From Desulfobaculum bizertense DSM 18034 (lineage in GTDB: Bacteria > Desulfobacterota > Desulfovibrionia > Desulfovibrionales > Desulfovibrionaceae), in assembly GCF_900167065.1 (NCBI RefSeq), contig NZ_FUYA01000003.1, forward strand, positions 1 through 64,000: DNA of 64,000 nucleotides, read 5' to 3'. The position numbers were made by a program, and so were the translations under genes. Shown here piece after piece: positions 43,972 to 52,905 of the stretch (position 1 is its first letter; every line of letters starts with the position of its first letter). The notes under the pieces were generated by a model. It made no database searches. It saw only the letters and a program-made list of their open reading frames with translations, and was not told the DNA's origin.

Positions 43972-44706
43972 CTGACACCTGAACGACTTCCCCGCCACAT
44001 TGCCGTCATCATGGATGGAAACGGCCGCTGGGCCACGTCTCGCGGACTGTCCCGTAGCGATGGTCACAAAGCTGGAACAGAAGCGGCCAAAGAGTTTGTA
44101 ACTGAATGCCTGAAGCTGGGTGTTCAGCATGTGACGCTCTATACTTTTTCTCGCGAAAACTGGGCACGCCCCAAAGAAGAAATATCTTTCCTTTTTGATC
44201 TTCTTGTTCGCTTTATGCGACGCGAAATGGATGCACTCATCAAGCAAGGCATCCGACTCAATATCTTTGGAGATCTCTCCGAACTTCCTTTTACGACCCG
44301 TCAGGCCATCAAAACGGCCGTATCTCTCTCTTCTGGCGGAAGCAAAATGACACTCAATCTCGCCCTCAACTATTCCGGACGAGACGATATTATGCGAGCC
44401 TGCAAAGCTTTGTGCAAAAAAAAGCTTGCCCCAGAAGCCATAACAGAACAAGCTCTTGCAGCAGAGCTGTACTCTGCTGGGCAGCCTGATCCTGATCTCG
44501 TCATCAGAACCAGTGGCGAGTTACGACTCTCCAATTTCCTGCTCTGGGAATCCGCATATTCTGAATTTTATTTTACAGAAACATACTGGCCGGACTTTGA
44601 CAGTGCCGAACTGCACAAGGCGCTGGAAGACTATGCCTCCCGTGGCCGCCGTTTTGGTAAAACAGACGCGCAGCTCGCAGAGGCTGAGTCCGGCAAGAAC
44701 TCCTAA
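43972..44706 (+). CDS. uppS: Isoprenyl (undecaprenyl) diphosphate synthase
   Basis: Builds the C55 lipid carrier for wall synthesis from isoprenyl diphosphates. The protein is a cis-prenyltransferase with HIAVIMDGNGRWA (catalytic Asp) near the start, SRENW, and RTSGELRLSNFLLWESAYSEFYF near the end. No ATG, GTG or TTG lies in frame upstream of the ATG at 44011, which would cut into the conserved N-terminal strand. A CTG at 43972 with GGAG seven bases before it gives the normal N-terminus (TPERLPRHIAVIMDG), so CTG is the likely start, giving 244 aa. It precedes cdsA as usual. Confidence 0.92.
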   Translation: MTPERLPRHIAVIMDGNGRWATSRGLSRSDGHKAGTEAAKEFVTECLKLGVQHVTLYTFSRENWARPKEEISFLFDLLVRFMRREMDALIKQGIRLNIFGDLSELPFTTRQAIKTAVSLSSGGSKMTLNLALNYSGRDDIMRACKALCKKKLAPEAITEQALAAELYSAGQPDPDLVIRTSGELRLSNFLLWESAYSEFYFTETYWPDFDSAELHKALEDYASRGRRFGKTDAQLAEAESGKNS

Positions 44707-44736
44707 CAAAGACGTCATTACGACAGCGCTAGAATC

Positions 44737-45576
44737 ATGAACAGTTCACATAAGAAACGTATTGTTACAGCCGCCGTTCTTCTCCCTGTCCTGATTTGCT
44801 CCATCGCGTTCAGAGGCTGGCTCGAAATAGCCCTGCTCGCGGCAATCAGCGTTATCGGGCTGTGGGAATTTTACAGCATGTTCTGGAAAGACGGCCGCCA
44901 CAGCTGGCTCAAGATTGCTGGCGCTGGCCTTGGTCTCCTCATTCTCTGGGGTGGCAAAACCAACATGCACGGCCTGATTCTGGCAGCTCTTATTGCTGGA
45001 TTCTGGGTATCCAGCCTGTGGTTCCTCCTGCGCTTTTCCAAGGCACCAGAAGCCCAGACCGAAGAAAATTCTTTTGGTATGGCCTCAGTGCTTGTCACCG
45101 GGCTGCTCTATGTTCCGGTTATGCTCCAGTTCCTTTTCAACTTTGAACGTGTTGAAATTGTCGTCGTTCTGGCCGCTGTTATGGCTGCAGATACAGGCGC
45201 ATTCTACTCTGGCGCAGCATTTGGCGGTCCCAAAATCTGGCCCGTCATCAGCCCAAAGAAAACATGGGCTGGCAGCATTGGTGGCATGTGTGCTTCCATT
45301 CTGGTCTGTCTGCTGGCTGGCTGCATTGATGAATACATGCTGGCTGGTGCTGGCGCGGGTCGTCCGTGGTGGATGTGGGCCTGCCTTGGCTTTGGCCTCA
45401 ATATTTCCTCCCAGTTTGGCGACTTCATCGAATCCGCAGTCAAACGCCGCCTGCGCGTCAAGGACTCCGGCACCCTGCTTCCCGGGCACGGTGGTGTACT
45501 TGACCGCATCGACAGCCTGCTTTTGGCCATTGCGACCTATGCAGGTCTGGACGCCATTTTCCATTTTTTTAAATAA
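44737..45576 (+). CDS. cdsA: Phosphatidate cytidylyltransferase
   Basis: Makes CDP-diacylglycerol for phospholipid synthesis at the inner membrane. The 279-aa protein has about eight hydrophobic segments and the C-terminal CdsA signature around KRRLRVKDSGTLLPGHGGVLDRIDSLL. AADTGAFYSGAAFGG and SPKKTWAGSIGG earlier match the family's second conserved block. It lies between uppS and dxr in a lipid and isoprenoid run. Confidence 0.95.
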   Translation: MNSSHKKRIVTAAVLLPVLICSIAFRGWLEIALLAAISVIGLWEFYSMFWKDGRHSWLKIAGAGLGLLILWGGKTNMHGLILAALIAGFWVSSLWFLLRFSKAPEAQTEENSFGMASVLVTGLLYVPVMLQFLFNFERVEIVVVLAAVMAADTGAFYSGAAFGGPKIWPVISPKKTWAGSIGGMCASILVCLLAGCIDEYMLAGAGAGRPWWMWACLGFGLNISSQFGDFIESAVKRRLRVKDSGTLLPGHGGVLDRIDSLLLAIATYAGLDAIFHFFK

Positions 45577-45637
45577 CGCAGACGCGAGCGTTTTTTCCGT
45601 CGCGCCATAGACGAACTTTGCTCCAAAGGCTGGATTC

Positions 45638-46831
45638 ATGACCTATATTTCTCCGCTTACTCCGCACCAGCAGGAGGCACGAAAACTCGTTATTCTCGGA
45701 AGCACGGGGTCTATTGGCTGTAGCACCATCAAGGTACTGGCCGAGCATCCCAATCGCTTCGAGGTTCTGGCGCTGGCTGGTGCCCGCAATGCACGCCGAC
45801 TCGCAGAACAGGCCGCAGCATTGCGACCTCCGTTTCTGGCTGTTCTGACTGACGAGGTTGCCGCAGAACTCAAAGCCCTGCTCCCGGCAGGCTACACTCC
45901 GGCAATTCTTGTTGGCCCACAGGCCTATGTTGACCTCGCGCGGATGCCCGAGGCAGACATTGTGCTTGCCGCACAGGTCGGTGCCGCTGGCCTTCCTCCG
46001 GCATTTGCCGCAGCCAAGGCTGGCAAAATCATTGCTCTCGCCAACAAGGAAGCTCTGGTCCTCGCTGGGCACCTGTTCCGGCAGGTCTGCCACGAAACAG
46101 GCGCAGTGATTCTGCCCGTTGACTCTGAACACAACGCACTTTTTCAGGGCATGTGGGGTCATGACTCCAAAGATATTCGCCGACTCGTGATCACGGCGTC
46201 TGGTGGTCCTTTCCGAGGCAAAAGCCTTGAAGACCTCAGGCAGGTCACCCGCGAGCAGGCGCTTGCCCATCCCAACTGGTCTATGGGGGCCAAAATCAGT
46301 ATTGATTCTGCCACCCTCATGAACAAGGGACTGGAAGTTATTGAAGCCTTCCATCTCTTTGGCCTTCCGCTCGAAAACATTGATGTTGTCGTGCACCCCC
46401 AGAGTGTCATCCACTCCATTGTGGAATACGTTGACCGCAGCATGCTCGCCCACATGGGTCCCACAGACATGATGCTCCCGATTGCGTATGCCCTGGGCTG
46501 GCCCGACAGACTCCCCCTCTCTCTTGAACCACTGGATCTTGTTGCCCTTGGGCAGATCAGTTTTGAAGCCCCAGCAATGGATATATTTCCTTGCTTGCGC
46601 TATGCTTTCGATGCACTGCGCGCTGGTCAGAGCTTTCCTGTGGTACTCAACGCGGCCAACGAAATCGCTGTTGACGCCTTTCTTGGCGGCCGCATAGCTT
46701 TTCTTGATATTCCCGCTCTGGTCGAGCGTGCTCTTGAGGCTCACACCGACACCGACGTGACGAGTCTGGATGCCATTCTGGCTCTGGATTCCACAACGCG
46801 GGCCACGGTGCGCAGCTGGATCGGCAACTAG
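45638..46831 (+). CDS. dxr: 1-deoxy-D-xylulose 5-phosphate reductoisomerase
   Basis: First committed step of the MEP isoprenoid pathway, producing MEP with NADPH. The 397-aa protein shows the NADPH motif LGSTGSIGCSTIKVL, ANKEALVLAG, PVDSEHNALFQ with metal and substrate ligands, SGGPFRG and HPNWSMGAKISIDSATLMNKGLEVIEA (split here). The start follows cdsA by about 60 bases. Grouping with uppS supports the undecaprenyl supply role. Confidence 0.96.
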   Translation: MTYISPLTPHQQEARKLVILGSTGSIGCSTIKVLAEHPNRFEVLALAGARNARRLAEQAAALRPPFLAVLTDEVAAELKALLPAGYTPAILVGPQAYVDLARMPEADIVLAAQVGAAGLPPAFAAAKAGKIIALANKEALVLAGHLFRQVCHETGAVILPVDSEHNALFQGMWGHDSKDIRRLVITASGGPFRGKSLEDLRQVTREQALAHPNWSMGAKISIDSATLMNKGLEVIEAFHLFGLPLENIDVVVHPQSVIHSIVEYVDRSMLAHMGPTDMMLPIAYALGWPDRLPLSLEPLDLVALGQISFEAPAMDIFPCLRYAFDALRAGQSFPVVLNAANEIAVDAFLGGRIAFLDIPALVERALEAHTDTDVTSLDAILALDSTTRATVRSWIGN

Positions 46832-46905
46832 CCCCCGGTCGCACTTCTCTGGCCTTCACCCAAACCGGCCATGCGTCTTCTGACGCATCCGCCGAGGCGA
46901 GTACT

Positions 46906-47973
46906 ATGCAAGGACCGATTGCTATTATTCTTGTTCTTGGGGCACTGATTTTTTTCCACGAGCTGGGGCACTTTTTGGCTGCCCGTATGCTCGGCATTGG
47001 AGTAAAAACATTCTCGCTTGGATTTGGCCCCAAGCTGCTTTCATACAAAAAATCTCAAACCCGCTATCAGCTGTCACTGATTCCCCTTGGTGGCTACGTG
47101 CAGCTTTTGGGCGAAAATACAGAAGACGACCTGCCGGAAGGATTCACCCGCGAAGAAAGTTTTGCCCTGCGTCCGCCACTGCATCGAATGGCAGTTGTTG
47201 CCGCTGGACCAATCTTTAACTTCATTCTGGCATGGTTCATTTATTCCGGCATCTTCATGTCGCATGGCATGGTCGAGCTGATCCCCAATATTGGTGGCAT
47301 CCAGCCCGAAAGCTCCGCCGCAGTCGCAGGCATTCAGCCCGGCGACACTGTGACCGCTGTTGATGGGCAGCCTGTCCGCTACTGGCGCGAAATGGCCGAT
47401 GCCATTGCTGCCAGCGAAGGCAAGGCTCTGGACTTTGAAATTCAGCGCGGTGATGAAACGCTGAATACGAATGTGACTCCGCGCCTGATGAACCGAAAAA
47501 ACATTTTTGGTGAGACCATCTCGACACCGATGGTTGGCATCAGCGCGTCTGGAAAAACCATTAAAATACCGCTTGGCGTTGGCTCATCTCTCGTTCAGGG
47601 AGGCAAGCAGACATGGAACATCACCATGCTGACGCTCAAGGGCATTGGCAAACTGTTCCAGCGGGTTGTGCCGCTCGACACTGTCGGCGGTCCCATCATG
47701 ATTGCCCAGATGGTGAGCCAACAGGCAAAAGAAGGTCTGGTCAATGTACTGTTCCTGACAGCCATCATTAGCATCAACCTTGGCCTGCTGAACCTGTTCC
47801 CCATTCCGGTACTTGATGGCGGACACCTGCTCTTTTTGAGCTACGAAATTGTATCCCGTCGCCCTGTTTCCGAACAGATGCAGGTCATTACAACGCGTAT
47901 TGGCCTCTTCCTGCTGCTCGGTCTCATGGTGCTTGCAACATATAATGACATCCTGCGCCTGTTCACGAACTAG
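46906..47973 (+). CDS. rseP: Site-2 protease RseP
   Basis: Intramembrane zinc protease that cleaves membrane anti-sigma factors and leftover signal peptides. The 355-aa protein has HELGH at residues 18-22 in the first membrane helix, FSLGFGPKL, one PDZ domain (about 115-195, SSAAVAGIQPGDTVTAVDG) and the C-terminal NLFPIPVLDGGHLLF with the third zinc ligand. One PDZ domain, compared with two in E. coli RseP, is common outside gamma-proteobacteria. Confidence 0.95.
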   Translation: MQGPIAIILVLGALIFFHELGHFLAARMLGIGVKTFSLGFGPKLLSYKKSQTRYQLSLIPLGGYVQLLGENTEDDLPEGFTREESFALRPPLHRMAVVAAGPIFNFILAWFIYSGIFMSHGMVELIPNIGGIQPESSAAVAGIQPGDTVTAVDGQPVRYWREMADAIAASEGKALDFEIQRGDETLNTNVTPRLMNRKNIFGETISTPMVGISASGKTIKIPLGVGSSLVQGGKQTWNITMLTLKGIGKLFQRVVPLDTVGGPIMIAQMVSQQAKEGLVNVLFLTAIISINLGLLNLFPIPVLDGGHLLFLSYEIVSRRPVSEQMQVITTRIGLFLLLGLMVLATYNDILRLFTN

Positions 47974-47994
47974 GCGCACTGACGATACAGAATT

Positions 47995-48801
47995 ATGGGC
48001 AAACCCAAGACAAGCTTTCGTTTTCATCGTCCCCAGCTCGTGCTGAACGGGACCGAAGACCGTCTCCAGCTCGTGCTGGCACAGGACGGTGTTGCTGGTA
48101 CGGCTCAGGAATGGACAGTTCCCGGCCGGGCCATGCAGTTTTTGACCCCCGCACTCAAGGGCATGCTCGACAGCCTGTCCCTGACAACTGCGGATCTTTC
48201 TGGAATTGCCTGTGTCCGCGGACCGGGCAGCTTTACTGGCATTCGCATGATTCTTGGCACTGCCCTTGGCATTGCCAGAGCTGCCGAGCTTCCTCTGGCG
48301 GGACTCGACTATCTGCCCCTGCTTGCTGCTGGTCCCCAGCCGCTCGTCACGGGCACCGTTGCAGTCCTCACCCATTCCCGCACGCGTCAGGTCTACCTCC
48401 AGTGCTTTACAGCACCGGATGGCACCCCGCTTGGCGGACCGCAGCCTCTTTCTCTGGATGCGGCAGGAGAGGAACTTTCCCGCATTGAGGGTCCAGTCTT
48501 CCTGCTCGGCTCTGGCCTGCGCCGCAACGCTGAGTTTTTTGCCGAGCTGGAACTCAATCAGGGCACGATCCTTTCAGCACGCTTTGACCACCCTGATCCT
48601 GATGTTCTGGCCGAAGCAGCCCTGCATGCTGAATACTCTGACGCGCCAATTGACCCGCTCTACCTGCGGGCCTCTGACGCAGAGGACAATCTGAGCTACA
48701 TCGCGGGCAAGCGCGGCATCAACGCCGACGAAGCTGCCGAACGGCTTGACCGGGCTGTGCATTCCGTCACAGCACCAAGCTGTATCTCACCGATAAAGTA
48801 A
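47995..48801 (+). CDS. tsaB: tRNA t6A synthesis protein TsaB
   Basis: Works with TsaD and TsaE to make N6-threonylcarbamoyladenosine at position 37 of ANN-reading tRNAs. The 268-aa ASKHA-fold protein has the family signature IACVRGPGSFTGIRMILGTALGIA and the preceding LTPALKGMLDSLSL. The first strand (QLVLNGTEDRLQLVL) is diverged from the usual DTS/A motif, which fits TsaB being the non-catalytic partner. The gene ends the uppS-cdsA-dxr-rseP run. Confidence 0.9.
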   Translation: MGKPKTSFRFHRPQLVLNGTEDRLQLVLAQDGVAGTAQEWTVPGRAMQFLTPALKGMLDSLSLTTADLSGIACVRGPGSFTGIRMILGTALGIARAAELPLAGLDYLPLLAAGPQPLVTGTVAVLTHSRTRQVYLQCFTAPDGTPLGGPQPLSLDAAGEELSRIEGPVFLLGSGLRRNAEFFAELELNQGTILSARFDHPDPDVLAEAALHAEYSDAPIDPLYLRASDAEDNLSYIAGKRGINADEAAERLDRAVHSVTAPSCISPIK

Positions 48802-48817
48802 AACATCTTGTACACAC

Positions 48818-48856
48818 AAAGGCCGCTATGCATCACACATGGCGACCTTTTCTTTT
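48818..48856 (+). terminator. Intrinsic terminator after tsaB
   Basis: AAAGGCCGC pairs with GCGACCTTT (one mismatch), then a T-rich tail. Confidence 0.65.
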
Positions 48857-49013
48857 TATAATTCAATATCATCTCTATCTTTAATCTTTATTTTTTCACT
48901 CTATTTCGACTTCTTCATATTTTTTTCTCTTTTTTCTTTCATTCTAAGAGACCTTTTTTCTACACAATATAAAAACACAACATCGCATAACTTGTTTTAA
49001 ATATATTTTTCGA

Positions 49014-49040
49014 TAAAGAAAGTTCTTTTGATGACGATAT
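49014..49040 (+). promoter_or_regulatory. Sigma-28 (FliA) type promoter of flagellin gene
   Basis: TAAAGAAA at 49014-49021, an 11-bp spacer and GACGATAT at 49033-49040 fit the FliA consensus TAAAGTTT-N11-GCCGATAA. The flanking 48860-49010 is very AT-rich and carries no gene. The leader to the flagellin start is about 110 nt. Confidence 0.75.
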
Positions 49041-49158
49041 GACAGACAAGCGGGTGCACACTGCATCCAGAGTACTCTGGTTGAAAAACCACTTTTTCTT
49101 TCCGCCCGGCAAGGACGCCACACGCGGAGGGGACACTGACTTTCAAGGAGGAAAGGAT

Positions 49159-50055
49159 ATGTCTCTGGTCATCAATAATAACTTAATGGCAATGAATGCC
49201 ACCCGGAACCTGAGTTCTGCGTACAGCGATTTGAGCACGTCAACCCGGCGACTGTCTTCTGGCCTCCGAGTCGGAACATCTGCTGACGACGCCGCAGGTC
49301 TTGCTGTTCGTGAGCTTATGCGTGCGGACATCGCATCCCTGAATCAGGGTGTGCGTAATGCGAACGACGCCATTTCACTCATCCAGACCGCAGACGGTGC
49401 GCTGAGTGTTATTGACGAAAAATTAATCAGAATGAAAGAACTTGCCGAACAGGCAGCTACGGGTACGTACAATTCCAGTCAGCGTCTGGTTATCGATTCC
49501 GAATATCAGGCAATGGCATCCGAGATCACCCGAATTGCCAACGCAACGGACTTCAACGGCATCTCACTGCTCAACGGGCATCTGTCCGGCGATACACACG
49601 ACGGTTCCGACGCCACGGCAACAGGAAAGATGCTGGTCCACTTTGGAACGGCAAACAGCGCAACCGAAGACTACTACTACATCCAGATCAAGACGGCGAC
49701 AGCAAGTGCTCTTGGAGTGGGACATGCAGCTGGCTCTTCTGCTGATGCATACACCATTTCCACACAGGACGCTGCACAGGGCGCTCTGGAGGCCATCACC
49801 AAGGCCATTGAAAGCAAGGATAACATCCGAGCAACACTTGGTGCCCTGCAAAACCGTCTGACTGGTACCATTGAAAATCTGGAAATTCAGTCTGAAAATC
49901 TCCAGTCTTCGGAATCCCGCATCTCGGACGTGGACGTAGCCAGTGAAATGACCCAGTTCACCCGAGTTCAGATTCAGGCCCAGTCCGCCGTAGCCATGCT
50001 GGCACAGGCGAACACCCTGCCACAGCTGGCTCTCCAGCTCCTTGGCGGTGGGTAA
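49159..50055 (+). CDS. Flagellin
   Basis: Filament subunit, 298 aa, exported by the flagellar type III system. The N-terminus (SLVINNNLMAMNATRNLSSAY, split here) and C-terminus (SRISDVDVASEMTQFTRVQIQAQSAVAMLAQANTLPQLALQLLG, split) are the conserved coiled-coil D0/D1 parts; the middle 100 residues are variable. The start at 49159 has AAGGAGG. The frame stays open 40 codons upstream, but those codons lie in the leader behind a sigma-28 promoter and do not resemble flagellin. Confidence 0.96.
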   Translation: MSLVINNNLMAMNATRNLSSAYSDLSTSTRRLSSGLRVGTSADDAAGLAVRELMRADIASLNQGVRNANDAISLIQTADGALSVIDEKLIRMKELAEQAATGTYNSSQRLVIDSEYQAMASEITRIANATDFNGISLLNGHLSGDTHDGSDATATGKMLVHFGTANSATEDYYYIQIKTATASALGVGHAAGSSADAYTISTQDAAQGALEAITKAIESKDNIRATLGALQNRLTGTIENLEIQSENLQSSESRISDVDVASEMTQFTRVQIQAQSAVAMLAQANTLPQLALQLLGGG

Positions 50056-50096
50056 GCGTTCAGACTAAAAAACTGAACCACTGAAACAGCTCATAG

Positions 50097-50133
50097 ACAG
50101 GCTGGGTCGCATGCCGTGACCCGGCCTGTTTTT
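50097..50133 (+). terminator. Intrinsic terminator after flagellin gene
   Basis: ACAGGC pairs with GCCTGT around an inner GGGTC/GACCC stem, then T5. Confidence 0.88.
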
Positions 50134-50140
50134 CTTTCTC

Positions 50141-50157
50141 TTGGCACCTGACTTGCT
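50141..50157 (+). promoter_or_regulatory. Sigma-54 promoter of fliD-fliS
   Basis: TTGGCAC, N5, TTGCT. The -24 GG and -12 GC elements are exactly 10 bases apart. The site is 53 bases before fliD, immediately after the flagellin terminator. Confidence 0.85.
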
Positions 50158-50209
50158 ACTCTCATTGTGAGGAACCACCACCCCGGCAATTTTTTCCGAC
50201 GAGGCTCTT

Positions 50210-51931
50210 ATGGCTGACAGCACAACATCCATCTCAGGATCATCTGGCTTCAACGTCGTTACTGACGATGACGGCAAGATACATATTGGCAAACTTGGCA
50301 ACGGTACAGACTTTGACGCCATCATCGATGCACAGATGAAGGCAGAAGGCCTAAACAAAACCAAGCTGGAATCATGGAAGACCGACTGGGAGAAGAAGCT
50401 CACCACGGTTCAGGATCTCAACACAAAATTCCTGACCTACCGCAGCAACCTCTCCTATATGGACACCATGGGCGAGTTTTTGACCAAAAAGATCGGCGTT
50501 ACGGACACAAATGTCCTCTCGGCGACTCCGACTACGGATGCAGAAGAAGGCATTCACAAAATTGAGGTCAATCAGCTCGCGCAAAACCATATCATGACCC
50601 AGAGCGCTGGCGTTGCAGACAAAACTGCCGAGATTGTTCCTACGGGAGGCAGCACAGAAACGCTGGAACTGACCTACGGTACTGGCGCGGATGCAAAGAC
50701 AATGAAAATTGACGTTGCACCCGGCACGACCCTTGAGGGACTTGCGCAGATCATCAACAGGCATCCTGACAATGCAGGCGTTCAGGCCAAGGTTTTGTAT
50801 GATGGTTCCAAGTATTACATGCAGCTCAGCGGAAAAGATCTGGGGGCAGACAACACCATCAGCATCAATGATGCGAACACAACCCTGGCTGGATTCAGCA
50901 CTGGTGACTTCACAGAAATCCAGCAGGCACAAAATGCCGAGTTGCGCGTTGACGGCTGGCCCAAGGGCAGCTGGATCGAAAGCGACTCAAATGCAGTCAC
51001 TGATGCTGTCCCTGGCATCACGCTCAATTTACGTAGCACAGGCACGACCTCAATCGAAATCCAGAATGACTCTAATGCTATCCTGAATCATGTTGCGGAC
51101 TTCCTCGACATGGTGAACGATATGAAGTCATCCATTAAGGAACTGACAAAATACGATCCCGAAACCAAGAAAGCTGGCCTCCTTCAGGGTGACTACAGTA
51201 TGTCACTTATAAGCAACCTGCTGAATGAGGTTACATCCCAGCATGGCATCGGATTTAATGGTGATACCGACGCCATTTCCACACTTGCCCAGCTTGGAAT
51301 CGAGACAGACGCCAAAACGGGGTCTCCAACCTTTGGCATGCTCACTGTTGACGAAGAAGTCTTTCTGAAAAAACTTCGGGAAGATCCGCAGTCCGTCGCA
51401 GAATTTTTTGCCGCAGACGGTATCGGAAGCACAGACTCCGGTGACGTGACTTTTTCTTCAAAAATTGACGGCATCACCAAGCCCGGCAAATATGCCGTAA
51501 GCTACGACGTTGATGCGGCAGGCAACATTACCAACGCCTTTATTGGCGGCAAGCCAGCCAGTGTTAATGGGCTGACAATCACCGCCGGGAGCGACACGGA
51601 TGCCAAAGGTGCGGTTTTGACAGTCAACAACCTGACTGCTGGATCGTACACGGCAAATCTTTCACTCAAGCAGGGTAAAGCTGGCGAGCTTCACGATGCC
51701 CTCACCGAGATGACAGTCGGCGAGAAGGCAACGTTTAAGGTCCTGACCTCAAACTACACCCAGATGGTGGAGAATCTGACCAAACAGATCAGTGATGAGG
51801 AAACACGACTTAAAACCTACGAAAAAAACCTTCGGGAAAAGTATAGCCGACTGGATAAAACCTTGGCTGAATATACCTCCATGCAGAAGACGCTTGACGA
51901 TCAGCTCAAGCAGCTTAATGCTGGCGACTAA
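50210..51931 (+). CDS. fliD: Flagellar filament cap protein FliD
   Basis: Caps the growing filament and folds flagellin into place. The 573-aa protein begins with STTSISGSSGFNV and DFDAIIDAQMKAEGLNKTKLESWKTDWEKKLT (the FliD_N region, split here), has a variable beta-rich middle, and ends in FliD_C with the coiled-coil KQISDEETRLKTYEKNLREKYSRLDKTLAEYTSMQ. A consensus sigma-54 promoter lies 53 bases upstream, and fliS follows after 18 bases. Confidence 0.95.
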   Translation: MADSTTSISGSSGFNVVTDDDGKIHIGKLGNGTDFDAIIDAQMKAEGLNKTKLESWKTDWEKKLTTVQDLNTKFLTYRSNLSYMDTMGEFLTKKIGVTDTNVLSATPTTDAEEGIHKIEVNQLAQNHIMTQSAGVADKTAEIVPTGGSTETLELTYGTGADAKTMKIDVAPGTTLEGLAQIINRHPDNAGVQAKVLYDGSKYYMQLSGKDLGADNTISINDANTTLAGFSTGDFTEIQQAQNAELRVDGWPKGSWIESDSNAVTDAVPGITLNLRSTGTTSIEIQNDSNAILNHVADFLDMVNDMKSSIKELTKYDPETKKAGLLQGDYSMSLISNLLNEVTSQHGIGFNGDTDAISTLAQLGIETDAKTGSPTFGMLTVDEEVFLKKLREDPQSVAEFFAADGIGSTDSGDVTFSSKIDGITKPGKYAVSYDVDAAGNITNAFIGGKPASVNGLTITAGSDTDAKGAVLTVNNLTAGSYTANLSLKQGKAGELHDALTEMTVGEKATFKVLTSNYTQMVENLTKQISDEETRLKTYEKNLREKYSRLDKTLAEYTSMQKTLDDQLKQLNAGD

Positions 51932-51949
51932 AAACACAGGGGAGAACGA

Positions 51950-52651
51950 ATGCTGCGAGGCGCACAGGCGTACCTGAAGACGCAAGTAAGCACCGTTTCA
52001 AAGGGAGAACTGCTGCTTCTGCTGTATAGCGGAGCAATCAAGTTTTTGAGACAGGCAAAGATCAAGATGGCCGAGAAAGACTATGCCCAGAAAGGCATTC
52101 TTATCTCTCGGGCAATGGATGTCATTTCGGAACTGGACGAAAGTCTGAATACAGACAAGGGCGGCGAGATTTCGCAGCGCCTGCATGATCTGTACTTTTT
52201 CTGCAACACGCGCCTCTTGCGCGCGAACATGGACATGAAACCCGAATACATTGATGATGTTATCCGCATTCTCGATGGTCTTCGTGGCTCCTTTGCAGAA
52301 ATTCAGGGCAAGCCAGCTCCGGCAGAAAGCGAACCAGCGCCCGCGCCACAGCCACCTGTTGAAAACCGTGCTGAAAAGCCTCAGCCCAGTGCACCAGAAC
52401 AGCCTGAAAAAGCTCAGCCCCAACCCAAAGCACAGGTTCCCAAAAGCTCTGCTGCGAGCTTTGAAGCCATGCTTGGGACGGTAAAGCCGCCCACAGGGAG
52501 CGCTCAGGCAAGCCAGCTCAAACCCAAGCCCACCGTTCCCCAGCCTCAGCCTGCGGGGAAAAGTGCAGCGGGAACGGCTGGTCCCAAGTTACGCCTGCTG
52601 CGCCCAAGTCGCAAAGGCATGCCTGGCACTTATGGACCCTCTGGGAAATAA
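51950..52651 (+). CDS. fliS: Flagellin chaperone FliS with Pro-rich tail
   Basis: Binds flagellin in the cytoplasm and prevents early polymerisation. Residues 1-120 form the FliS four-helix bundle (AQAYLKTQVSTVSKGELLLLLYSGAIKFL, split here; ISRAMDVISELDESLN). The protein is 233 aa, against about 130 for ordinary FliS, because of a C-terminal tail of about 110 residues that is rich in Pro, Ala, Gln and Lys and is probably disordered. The tail ends in basic RLLRPSRKGMPG. The core function is confident; the tail's role is unknown. Confidence 0.9.
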   Translation: MLRGAQAYLKTQVSTVSKGELLLLLYSGAIKFLRQAKIKMAEKDYAQKGILISRAMDVISELDESLNTDKGGEISQRLHDLYFFCNTRLLRANMDMKPEYIDDVIRILDGLRGSFAEIQGKPAPAESEPAPAPQPPVENRAEKPQPSAPEQPEKAQPQPKAQVPKSSAASFEAMLGTVKPPTGSAQASQLKPKPTVPQPQPAGKSAAGTAGPKLRLLRPSRKGMPGTYGPSGK

Positions 52652-52689
52652 TCTCCCCCAGTTCCAAAGTACGAGATAAAGTAGACACG

Positions 52690-52736
52690 ACGCCTCTGCT
52701 ATACAGAACTCCTGTTTTGTATGACAGAGGCGTTTT
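52690..52736 (+). terminator. Intrinsic terminator after fliS
   Basis: ACGCCTCTG at 52690-52698 pairs with CAGAGGCGT at 52725-52733, with an inner ATACA/TGTAT pair, then T residues. Confidence 0.85.
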
Positions 52737-52905
52737 CCATTCAGCCCCAAAGCGCTCAAGGACGCAAAAAGCCCGCCGTTCAACACAAAAAATAGATAAG
52801 AAAATCAAACAGCAGCATCTCCTCGCAAAAGGGTGCAACCCCTTGAAAATCAACTTTTGAACAGGTATTGTGGATAATTAAATCCAAGCGAAAAAGGATT
52901 CCCTT

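Noticed and set aside
49039-49158. 40-codon N-terminal extension of flagellin
   Set aside because: Starts inside the sigma-28 promoter region, and the conserved flagellin N-terminus begins at 49159 behind a strong ribosome site.
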